Shown piece after piece: positions 1-4,370 of a DNA stretch of 5,985 nucleotides. Below the pieces are notes generated by a model that saw nothing but the letters and a program-made list of their open reading frames with translations, was not told the DNA's origin and made no database searches. The position numbers and the translations under genes are program-made. Source of the stretch: an archaeon (GTDB lineage: Archaea; Iainarchaeota; Iainarchaeia; Iainarchaeales; GCA-2688035); assembly GCA_030616665.1 (NCBI GenBank), contig JAUWWX010000063.1, positions 1 through 5,985 on the forward strand. Reading direction: 5' to 3'. Every line of letters begins with the position of its first letter. Position 1 is the first letter of the stretch.

Positions 1-1348
1 CAAGGCTTTCTTTTCCAAGGTAAAGAAGGTTGTCAAGCCTTTCAAAGAAGTCTGAATCGTCCCTTGAAAGGTAGCCGAGCTTTGGCATGTTGACTGTTAC
101 AACGCCTATGCTGCCTGTTTTTTCCCCTGAACCAAAAAGGCCGCCTGTCTTCTGCTTCAACTCCTTTAAATTCAGCCGAAGCCTGCAACACATGCTCCTA
201 ACATCGCTTGGCTTTAGGCTGCTGTTGACAAAGTTCTGGAAATAAGGAATGCCGTAGCGTGCAGTCATTTCAAACAGGGCTTGGGCATTTTCGCTGTCCC
301 AGTCAAATTCCTTTGTGATGTTGTAGGTTGGAATTGGGAAGGTGAAAACCCTGCCGTTGCAATCGCCTTCGCGCATTACCTCAATGAAGGCCTTGTTTAT
401 CAGGTCCATTTCGTCCTGGTAGCCAGAGTATGTTTGATTTTCGCTTTCTTTTCCGCCAATCACTGCTGGAACGTCCAGCATGTCTTCTGGGACAGTCCAG
501 TCCATAGTGATGTTTGTGAATGGAACCTGGTTTCCCCATCTGCTCGTAGCATTGATTGCAAAAATGAATTCCTGCATGCTTTGTTTTACCCTATCATAGT
601 TAAGGCCATCGTTTTTCACAAGGGGTGCAAGGTATGTTGTAAAAGAGCTAAATGCTTGAGCGACAGCCCACTCATTTTGCAGCGTTCCCATGAAATTTAC
701 AATCTGGCCCAATGCTGCATTGAAGTGCTTTGCCGGCTTTGCGCTTACCCTTCCAGTGATTCCTCCAAAGCCTATTTCAAGCAGCTGCCTCAGCGACCAC
801 CCTGCACAATAGCCCGAGAAAACGCCGTTTCCCAAATCGTGGATGTGGAAGTCCGCGTTCCTGTGCGCGTTTGAGATTTCCGATGGGTAGATGTTCCGCA
901 AGGCATATTCTGCAATTATTGCACCGCTTACATGGGCCTGCAGCCCTGACAGCGAATATGATGCATTGCTGTTTTCAGCAACCCTCCAGTCAGTTATCTG
1001 CACGTAATCGTCAACAATCCCGTTTATTTTGTTCAAAAAGGCCCTGCTGTCCCTCAGCTCGGTTCTCTTCTGCCTGTACAGGATGTAGGCCTTTGCTGTT
1101 TTGGCGTGGCCTGACTCAACAAGTTCCTTTTCAACGGCATCCTGGATGTCTTCAACGCTTGGCGGAGTTGTGCCAAACTGCATTTTGAGCCTGTGAACTA
1201 CTTTTTCAGTCAACTCCTGCGCAAGCTTCCTGTCCTGGCCGCCGACGGCCTTTGCCGCGGCAAAAATCGCGTCCTCAATCCTCTTCTTACTGAATGGAAC
1301 AAGGCTGCCGTCCCTCTTTTTCACGTTTTCCAGAAACTTGTTTACCAT
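1..1348 (-). CDS. nrdD: anaerobic (class III) ribonucleoside-triphosphate reductase, large subunit, N-terminal 449 residues
   Basis: NrdD makes deoxyribonucleotides from ribonucleoside triphosphates in the cytoplasm by glycyl-radical chemistry. Reading the minus strand from the ATG at 1348-1346 gives 449 uninterrupted codons to the window edge. Residues 1-95 form an ATP-cone (from DGSLVPFSKKRIEDAI to AKAYILYRQKR), the allosteric nucleotide-binding domain. The catalytic barrel follows, with FHIHDLG at 167-173, the GYCAGWSL loop whose C181 should match the active-site Cys79 of phage T4 NrdD, and SMCCRLRL at 385-392, where C388 should be the thiyl-radical cysteine and C387 is an adjacent extra cysteine. 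GGLFGSGEKTGSIGVVTVN at 402-420 is also typical of NrdD. The C-terminal zinc site and glycyl-radical loop lie outside the window, and so would any nrdG activase. No well-spaced Shine-Dalgarno precedes the ATG, and a CTTTTAG element 21 bases upstream suggests a leaderless start. The upstream NrdH and Fe-S reductase genes probably supply its electrons. The family call is very secure. Confidence 0.96.
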   Translation of the reverse strand, partial: MVNKFLENVKKRDGSLVPFSKKRIEDAIFAAAKAVGGQDRKLAQELTEKVVHRLKMQFGTTPPSVEDIQDAVEKELVESGHAKTAKAYILYRQKRTELRDSRAFLNKINGIVDDYVQITDWRVAENSNASYSLSGLQAHVSGAIIAEYALRNIYPSEISNAHRNADFHIHDLGNGVFSGYCAGWSLRQLLEIGFGGITGRVSAKPAKHFNAALGQIVNFMGTLQNEWAVAQAFSSFTTYLAPLVKNDGLNYDRVKQSMQEFIFAINATSRWGNQVPFTNITMDWTVPEDMLDVPAVIGGKESENQTYSGYQDEMDLINKAFIEVMREGDCNGRVFTFPIPTYNITKEFDWDSENAQALFEMTARYGIPYFQNFVNSSLKPSDVRSMCCRLRLNLKELKQKTGGLFGSGEKTGSIGVVTVNMPKLGYLSRDDSDFFERLDNLLYLGKESL

Positions 1349-1368
1349 GCCTTAAAACCCCAGAAATT

Positions 1369-1375
1369 CTAAAAG
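1369..1375 (-). promoter_or_regulatory. TATA-like element of nrdD, proximal
   Basis: On the minus strand CTTTTAG ends 20-21 bases before the nrdD ATG. The same T-rich core sits 25-27 bases before two other minus-strand genes here (starts at 3209 and 4262). Archaeal transcription starts about 25 bases past the TATA centre, which would put the start site at or next to the ATG. This matches the lack of a well-placed Shine-Dalgarno. The match to the archaeal TATA consensus is only fair. Confidence 0.4.
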
Positions 1376-1430
1376 CCCTTTAATCAAATTTTTTGGATTA
1401 CAAACCCAGGGAATAGATAAACTGCGCCTG

Positions 1431-1440
1431 CATTTATAAA
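1431..1440 (-). promoter_or_regulatory. alternative distal TATA box for nrdD
   Basis: The minus strand reads TTTATAAATG here, with a core close to the archaeal TATA consensus. A start about 25 bases downstream would give nrdD a leader of roughly 60 nucleotides. The core TTTATAAA is palindromic, so direction cannot be read from it alone, and a gene on the plus strand is not evident. It competes with the closer element at 1369-1375. Confidence 0.4.
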
Positions 1441-1598
1441 CAATGATTATAGTAAAGTTTATATTAGCTAAACAAATTTTTTTCTTGCCCAAAATTGGCT
1501 TTCCGAACCAGCGCTTTTATTTTCTTCCAAGCAGGTTTGCTTTTTTAATTCAGCAAAACCTGGCCTATTCGGATTCCTTTCATAAACAGGAAAATATA

Positions 1599-1610
1599 GT
1601 TTCAAGAAAC
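1599..1610. repeat. 12-base inverted repeat, possible operator
   Basis: GTTTCAAGAAAC is a perfect inverted repeat with five-base arms and a two-base centre. On the minus strand it is followed directly by TATATTTTCC (a TATA-like tract at about 1589-1598) and lies upstream of nrdD. A regulator dimer site is possible, but a repeat this short can occur by chance in AT-rich DNA. Confidence 0.25.
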
Positions 1611-1623
1611 ACCTTTTGCGAAC

Positions 1624-1628
1624 AAAAA
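1624..1628 (-). terminator. T5 run, possible terminator behind the Fe-S reductase gene
   Basis: The minus strand reads CAATTTTTG directly after the tRNA-like sequence and about 40 bases after the upstream stop codon. Archaeal RNA polymerase commonly terminates at short T runs without a strong hairpin. The weak hairpin CCCA-ATC-TGGG (1632-1642) lies just before it. This would end the NrdH/Fe-S reductase transcript, or process the tRNA-like RNA, before the nrdD promoter region. Confidence 0.35.
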
Positions 1629-1629
1629 T

Positions 1630-1666
1630 TGCCCAGATTGGGATTTGAACCCGGCTTACTGGCTTG
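1630..1666 (-). other. tRNA 3'-half-like sequence (fragment, att-site relic or split-tRNA piece)
   Basis: On the minus strand, GGGTTCAAATCCC (1652-1640) is a perfect box B/T-loop: loop TTCAAAT closed by three G-C pairs, with GTAAG before it like a variable loop. Twelve bases after the loop the sequence reads CCCAATCTGGGC, then A and a T run, which fits a 3' acceptor strand TCTGGGC plus discriminator A. The outer two T-stem pairs are C/A mismatches. No matching 5' acceptor strand (GCCCAGA) occurs upstream, and standard spacing would run into the coding region that ends at 1667. A complete standard tRNA is therefore excluded. A tRNA 3' fragment left by integration into a tRNA gene, a decayed tRNA, or the 3' half of a split tRNA remain possible. 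Confidence 0.4.
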
Positions 1667-1948
1667 CTATTTGAAGAAAAGCCTGCACTTGCAATGCCCG
1701 TCTTTTTCAATCTCTTCCAAGTGGAAGGCACAGGGGCAAACATTCTTTGCATCCTCTTCTTCGCTGCCGGTCAAGGCCCTGCACGGGCAATAGGGTTTCC
1801 CATGCTGCCTTGCATTCTTTGCAAGGCCTGCTATTACGGCATTCAGGATTTTTTCATCGGAATTTAGGGCAAAGCCCTTGGCTTCGGCATAGGTTTTGCT
1901 ATTTTCAAGAATTTTTTGTTCAAGATCGTTCAAAAAAAGGCACCTCAT
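1667..1948 (-). CDS. ferredoxin:thioredoxin-reductase catalytic-subunit-like [4Fe-4S] disulfide reductase
   Basis: This 93-residue protein matches the FTR catalytic (beta) family, which passes single electrons from ferredoxin through a [4Fe-4S] cluster to a disulfide on a thioredoxin or glutaredoxin-like partner. The three cysteine pairs are visible in order: YCPCR (C54, C56), CPC (C71, C73) and GHCKC (C86, C88). By analogy with plant-type FTR, C54, C71, C73 and C86 would bind the cluster and C56 with C88 would form the redox-active pair. Spacings are 14 and 12 residues, where the plant-type pattern has 16 and 8, and the middle residue of the last motif is lysine rather than the usual histidine. 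No FTR variable subunit is present. Its ATG overlaps the TGA of the NrdH-like gene as ATGA, which implies translational coupling and a direct partnership. The related Methanosarcina barkeri enzyme is called ferredoxin disulfide reductase. Confidence 0.9.
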   Translation of the reverse strand: MRCLFLNDLEQKILENSKTYAEAKGFALNSDEKILNAVIAGLAKNARQHGKPYCPCRALTGSEEEDAKNVCPCAFHLEEIEKDGHCKCRLFFK

Positions 1949-2178
1949 AAGCCCAATGCTTCACGCAAGGCAGGCTCGTTAAAGCCAATAATTATTTTGC
2001 CGTCTATGTCTATTACTGGAACGCCTGTCTGCCCGCTCTTTTGCACCATTTCCTTCAAGGCAGCCCTGTCACTACCAACGTCAAAGTGCTTGAACTCAAC
2101 CTTGTTCTGCCTCAAAAAGTCCTCAACCATTGTGCAGAAAGGGCAGGTCTGTGTTGAGTAGACAATTACCTTTGGCAT
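1945..2178 (-). CDS. glutaredoxin-like redoxin (NrdH-type)
   Basis: This 77-residue single-domain thioredoxin-fold protein has the glutaredoxin active site TCPFC (C12, C15) directly after the first strand, the cis-proline motif TGVPV (P54), and a DGKIIIGFNEPAL end typical of NrdH and glutaredoxin-like proteins. It has no signal peptide, so it acts in the cytoplasm. Its role should be dithiol transfer: reduced by the Fe-S reductase encoded in the four-base-overlapping next gene, it would in turn reduce the disulfide left in NrdD after each turnover. An AGAGGA Shine-Dalgarno seven bases before the ATG supports this start. It lies 56 bases after the CGHC membrane protein gene and might share its transcript. 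General glutaredoxin-like roles cannot be excluded, but the context favours NrdH. Confidence 0.92.
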   Translation of the reverse strand: MPKVIVYSTQTCPFCTMVEDFLRQNKVEFKHFDVGSDRAALKEMVQKSGQTGVPVIDIDGKIIIGFNEPALREALGL

Positions 2179-2185
2179 TTGAATT

Positions 2186-2191
2186 TCCTCT
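2186..2191 (-). promoter_or_regulatory. ribosome-binding site of the NrdH-like gene
   Basis: AGAGGA on the minus strand lies seven bases before the ATG at 2178. It is one of the few well-formed Shine-Dalgarno sites on the minus strand of this window, where other genes appear leaderless, so it suggests that this gene is translated from a leader or from a longer mRNA. Confidence 0.65.
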
Positions 2192-2211
2192 AAGGTTAAA
2201 TGAAAAAAGAA

Positions 2212-2220
2212 TTAAAAAGG
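2212..2220 (-). promoter_or_regulatory. T-rich TATA-like element or T-run terminator between the CGHC protein and NrdH-like genes
   Basis: The minus strand reads CCTTTTTAA here, the same core seen before the genes starting at 3209 and 4262, but about 34 bases before the NrdH ATG. A further T6 run follows on the minus strand. It can be read either as a promoter for the NrdH/Fe-S reductase pair or as a T-run terminator for the upstream gene. The sequence alone does not decide. Confidence 0.35.
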
Positions 2221-2234
2221 CACTTTTTTCCCTT

Positions 2235-3209
2235 TCACTGGCTGGCCTGTTCCAAGAGGGCCTCGATTACTGCCCTGAAATCCGCTGCCTCTGCATCCAA
2301 ATCGTCCTCTGCCCTGTACCTGACTCCAACCCTGTAGTACTTGCCTCCGAACACAAAGGTTGGAATGGTTCCACTTGGGTTGAATTCCCTGTAGACCGCA
2401 AGCTCTGACTCCGGGACCTCTGCTTCAACCTCTTCTGTGAGGGCGTCGTCGCCTGTGTTGACCTCCCAGTGGTATGCAACAATCTTTCCTTCTGCTACAT
2501 ATTCATTGGCTACCTCTTCAAAGGTGTCCCTTACCCAGTTGCAGTGGCCGCACGCTGTTGACGAAAAAAGCCTTATTACCGGCTTTCCGTCCTGCAGTTC
2601 AATCTCATAGCCTGAATCAGTGAAGGTTTCAAGTTCCCCTACAACAGGCGGACCTGTCGGCGGCTGTAGCTGCAGCGGGTCTATTGGTTCATCCAGCATT
2701 AGTGGTTCGTTGCCAATTATTGCCTTGCCGTCCTTTGTGAGGAAAACCGCTCCATCTTGCGTTATCCCGTCTTTTGAAACCTCAAAATTGACTATGTAAA
2801 ACAACTCATTAAAGGGTTCAATAGATTTTACCTCTACCTCAAAGCCCTGCGGCTCCATGATGTTTTCCTGCAAATAGTCCTGCACTTCTGCCTGCAGCGC
2901 AATAAGGTCAAGGTTTGCGCTTTCACCTGTGCCTGCACCTGACAATGCAATTAGCCCTATTCCAAGGCTTGGCAGTGCAACCTGGCCAACAACTATTCCC
3001 ACGATTAGCGCTGCTGCGATGATTGCCCCTATTTTTGCGTTCAGCCTGCCAGTTAATGAAATGGCATCCTTTTTCCCGGTTTCCTCTTTCCGGGGCGCAT
3101 CTTCCTTGGAATCCCCTTCTGAACCTTCGTCTTGAGGGGTTCCTTCCTGGCTATCCTCTTCCCCGCCTTCGTCCTCTTCCCGCTCGAAGAAGCGCTTTTT
3201 CTTGCTCAT
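2235..3209 (-). CDS. membrane-anchored thioredoxin-fold thiol:disulfide oxidoreductase with CGHC site
   Basis: The 324-residue protein has an unusual layout. Residues 1-50 are a charged, mostly acidic, low-complexity cytoplasmic tail. A hydrophobic anchor follows at about 60-79 with a second hydrophobic stretch to about 92, and GRLNAK just before it favours an N-in topology. Residues 98-170 are an alpha/beta region ending in VFLTKDGKAIIG, reminiscent of the small N-terminal domain seen in DsbC-like archaeal thioredoxin proteins. A Pro-rich linker is at 173-190. A thioredoxin-like domain occupies about 193-324, with TACGHCNW (C220, C223) and the cis-proline motif GTIPT (P283). CGHC is the protein disulfide isomerase type of site, so formation or isomerisation of disulfides in exported proteins outside the membrane is the likeliest role. 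The ATG has no Shine-Dalgarno and a TATA-like element sits about 26 bases upstream. Partner proteins such as a DsbB/VKOR-like oxidant are not visible here. Confidence 0.88.
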   Translation of the reverse strand: MSKKKRFFEREEDEGGEEDSQEGTPQDEGSEGDSKEDAPRKEETGKKDAISLTGRLNAKIGAIIAAALIVGIVVGQVALPSLGIGLIALSGAGTGESANLDLIALQAEVQDYLQENIMEPQGFEVEVKSIEPFNELFYIVNFEVSKDGITQDGAVFLTKDGKAIIGNEPLMLDEPIDPLQLQPPTGPPVVGELETFTDSGYEIELQDGKPVIRLFSSTACGHCNWVRDTFEEVANEYVAEGKIVAYHWEVNTGDDALTEEVEAEVPESELAVYREFNPSGTIPTFVFGGKYYRVGVRYRAEDDLDAEAADFRAVIEALLEQASQ

Positions 3210-3234
3210 CTATTGAAAATTGCCTTGCAAAACG

Positions 3235-3244
3235 CTTAAAAAGG
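3235..3244 (-). promoter_or_regulatory. TATA-like element of the CGHC membrane protein gene
   Basis: CCTTTTTAAG on the minus strand ends 25 bases before the ATG at 3209. That distance would place transcription initiation at or within a few bases of the start codon, in line with the missing Shine-Dalgarno. Read on the plus strand the same bases give CTTAAAAAGG and could also serve the divergent gene at 3313. Confidence 0.5.
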
Positions 3245-3301
3245 TTAGTTTATTTTGAGGGGAAAAAGAGAAGAACTGCAAAGGCAACAATAATAAACAG
3301 C

Positions 3302-3306
3302 GGAGG
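3302..3306 (+). promoter_or_regulatory. Shine-Dalgarno GGAGG that bears on the start of the following gene
   Basis: GGAGG lies six bases before a TTG at 3313 and twelve bases before an ATG at 3319, both in frame. Usual Shine-Dalgarno spacing is about five to ten bases, so it favours initiation at the TTG, while the ATG is the stronger start codon. The two choices differ by two residues only. Confidence 0.6.
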
Positions 3307-3312
3307 CCTAAT

Positions 3313-3798
3313 TTGGTTATGGGAATCAGGTTGAGGAAGCCATTGCCTCAAAAGGTAATTGTCCTTACAGAAAAATACGCAAAACGCTATCCTGGAACAT
3401 GGCACAGTATGCCAGCACCTGGAAGGATATTTCTCAAGAAAAGACCAGAGTATAATGCTAAGCTAGCAACACTTATGATCAGAGACAAAAAATTAAGAAG
3501 TTACTTGATGGACGAAAAAAGACCATTGGAAGAAAGGGTGAAACTTATTGCAGATTACGTTCTCAGAAAGGAAGCAGGAAACAAACAAAAAGCCAGAGAA
3601 TTTTTGAACAAAGAAATAGACAGACATCAAAAAATCGTGGATGAAACAGATGCGTTTTTTGAAAAACTAATCGGCAAAAAAGGACTTGGCTCAAAACAGG
3701 CTGAAGTCTATTTTAAGCATGCAAGGCACATGTATGTAAGTTTCGTTGTTACTATAGGAGGAGACCTCTATTATTGCCTAGAAAAATACTTTCTTTGA
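3313..3798 (+). CDS. hypothetical protein, about 160 residues, Lys/Arg-rich and AT-rich
   Basis: I do not recognise this protein. It has 161 residues from the TTG at 3313, or 159 from the ATG at 3319; the GGAGG spacing favours the TTG. It has no signal peptide or clear membrane segment. The N-terminal third is basic (RLRKPLPQKVIVL, then KYAKRYPGTWHSMPAPGR). The middle, about 65-115, is a highly charged and probably helical stretch. The C-terminal part contains HARHMYVSFVVTIGGDLYY. It is a real gene by its good Shine-Dalgarno and by a frame that stays open up to a tight convergent neighbour. Its composition differs from its neighbours: two sampled 60-base rows (3481-3600) have 43 of 120 G+C bases, against 31 of 60 in the ABC gene (4501-4560), and AGA outnumbers AGG for arginine (about 7 to 5), while the flanking genes use AGG strongly. 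Recent acquisition is possible. The two-base gap to the opposing methyltransferase leaves no room for a separate terminator. Confidence 0.7.
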   Translation: MVMGIRLRKPLPQKVIVLTEKYAKRYPGTWHSMPAPGRIFLKKRPEYNAKLATLMIRDKKLRSYLMDEKRPLEERVKLIADYVLRKEAGNKQKAREFLNKEIDRHQKIVDETDAFFEKLIGKKGLGSKQAEVYFKHARHMYVSFVVTIGGDLYYCLEKYFL

Positions 3799-3800
3799 AT

Positions 3801-4262
3801 CTAAGGCTTCACAAAAATCAGGTCCTCTTCAGAATCGATTTCAGTGAAGCCCTTGAAAAGCCTTTTTGCCAGTGGAAAGGTTTTTGCCCTCTTGAAAAAA
3901 GAGACTGCAATACCTGCATTTTCCTTTGCCACCCTCTCCATCTCAACCTTTGCCTTGGGCAAATCGGCGTGATGCAACGCTGTTAAGCTAACCACGCAGT
4001 CAAAGCTTGCGTCCTTAAATGGCATTCCCTCTGACCTGGCCACAACCTTCATTCCGGAAAATTGTTTCAACATTTCCTTCGCAGGGTCCAAGGCAATGCA
4101 TTCTTCGCAGGGAAAAAGCGCTGTTGTTGTTCCTGTTCCGGCGCCGATGTCAAGCAAAAGACCGTGCAAATTACAATTGGCTTTGATAAGGGAGGCCTTG
4201 GCTGCCTGCTCTTCTGCGTGCAGCTGGTTGTAACCCAGGCTTATTGAATTGTAGTAGCGCAT
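3801..4262 (-). CDS. class I SAM-dependent methyltransferase, small
   Basis: The 153-residue protein shows the Rossmann-type methyltransferase core. Motif I LLDIGAGTGTTT (36-47) binds S-adenosylmethionine, the acidic residue ending strand 2 is D59 in CIALDPAKEML, and MPFKDASFDCVVSLTALHH (80-98) carries the strand-4 motif of the Methyltransf_11 group. The N-terminus YNSISLGYNQLHAEEQ is the usual lead-in of small archaeal members. At 153 residues it is close to the minimal fold and lacks an added substrate domain, so the substrate (small molecule, tRNA, protein or lipid) cannot be named. An in-frame TAG at about 4288-4290 blocks a longer start. No Shine-Dalgarno precedes the ATG, and a TATA-like element ending 25 bases upstream points to a leaderless mRNA. 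It faces the AT-rich hypothetical gene tail to tail with a two-base gap. Confidence 0.88.
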   Translation of the reverse strand: MRYYNSISLGYNQLHAEEQAAKASLIKANCNLHGLLLDIGAGTGTTTALFPCEECIALDPAKEMLKQFSGMKVVARSEGMPFKDASFDCVVSLTALHHADLPKAKVEMERVAKENAGIAVSFFKRAKTFPLAKRLFKGFTEIDSEEDLIFVKP

Positions 4263-4287
4263 CGTAAAGCATGTGCCTGGAAAGCCC

Positions 4288-4296
4288 TAAAAAGGC
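4288..4296 (-). promoter_or_regulatory. TATA-like element of the methyltransferase gene
   Basis: GCCTTTTTA on the minus strand ends 25 bases before the ATG at 4262, almost the same geometry as the element before the gene starting at 3209. It predicts initiation at or next to the ATG. The T5-A core is weaker than the classic archaeal TATA seen for the divergent ABC gene. Confidence 0.45.
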
Positions 4297-4320
4297 AACT
4301 TTAGTTTTGTAGAAAGCTAA

Positions 4321-4333
4321 TTAATATAATTTA
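4321..4333 (+). promoter_or_regulatory. archaeal TATA box of the ABC transporter operon
   Basis: TTAATATAATTTA is a good archaeal TATA-type element. A start about 25-27 bases beyond its centre falls near 4353, just before the Shine-Dalgarno at 4357-4362, giving a leader of under 20 bases. A second AT tract, TTATTATAAT, at about 4338-4347 could serve instead but would place the start at the ATG and skip the Shine-Dalgarno. Confidence 0.6.
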
Positions 4334-4356
4334 CGCTTATTATAATACCATAGTTT

Positions 4357-4362
4357 GAGGGG
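4357..4362 (+). promoter_or_regulatory. Shine-Dalgarno of the ABC ATPase gene
   Basis: GAGGGG lies eight bases before the ATG at 4371 and fixes that start. Confidence 0.65.
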
Positions 4363-4370
4363 TTGAAAGC

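Larger units (their letters stand above)
1349..1666. other. 318-base intergenic region between the Fe-S disulfide reductase gene and nrdD
   Basis: This is the only stretch over 300 bases without a credible gene. Reading frames that cross it on either strand have no family resemblance, no ribosome-binding site and composition unlike the neighbours. It holds, from right to left, a tRNA 3'-half-like sequence (1630-1666), a T5 run on the minus strand (1624-1628), a 12-base inverted repeat (1599-1610), and TATA-like elements near 1459-1467, 1431-1440 and 1369-1375. The size and AT-rich content fit a stand-alone promoter region for nrdD, separating it from the upstream redox genes. Confidence 0.7.

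Noticed and set aside
281..1188. Long open frames on the plus strand (281-874 and 871-1188)
   Set aside because: They lie opposite nrdD, whose minus-strand translation is clearly a ribonucleotide reductase. Their translations are low-quality Cys/Ser-rich sequences with no family pattern.
1440..1473. Possible NrdR-type box or inverted repeat GTTTA...TAAAC upstream of nrdD
   Set aside because: The sequence does not match the bacterial NrdR consensus, and five-base arms separated by seven bases are expected by chance in AT-rich DNA.
1630..1702. A full standard tRNA ending at 1630 on the minus strand
   Set aside because: The 73-base position begins GACGGGC, which cannot pair with the 3' strand TCTGGGC. 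No D-arm or anticodon arm forms, and the 5' part would lie inside the Fe-S reductase coding region.
1443..1793. Plus-strand open frame of 116 codons and the opposite minus-strand frame 1468-1752 across the intergenic region
   Set aside because: Both pass through the tRNA-like element, giving LGFEPG or SRVQIP strings typical of tRNA read in the wrong context, and both overlap the Fe-S reductase gene. No ribosome-binding site supports them.
3756..3986. Strong AGGAGGAGA followed by a TTG-initiated frame (3774-3986)
   Set aside because: The purine run encodes Gly-Gly-Asp near the end of the hypothetical gene, and the frame lies antisense to the methyltransferase with an unconvincing translation.
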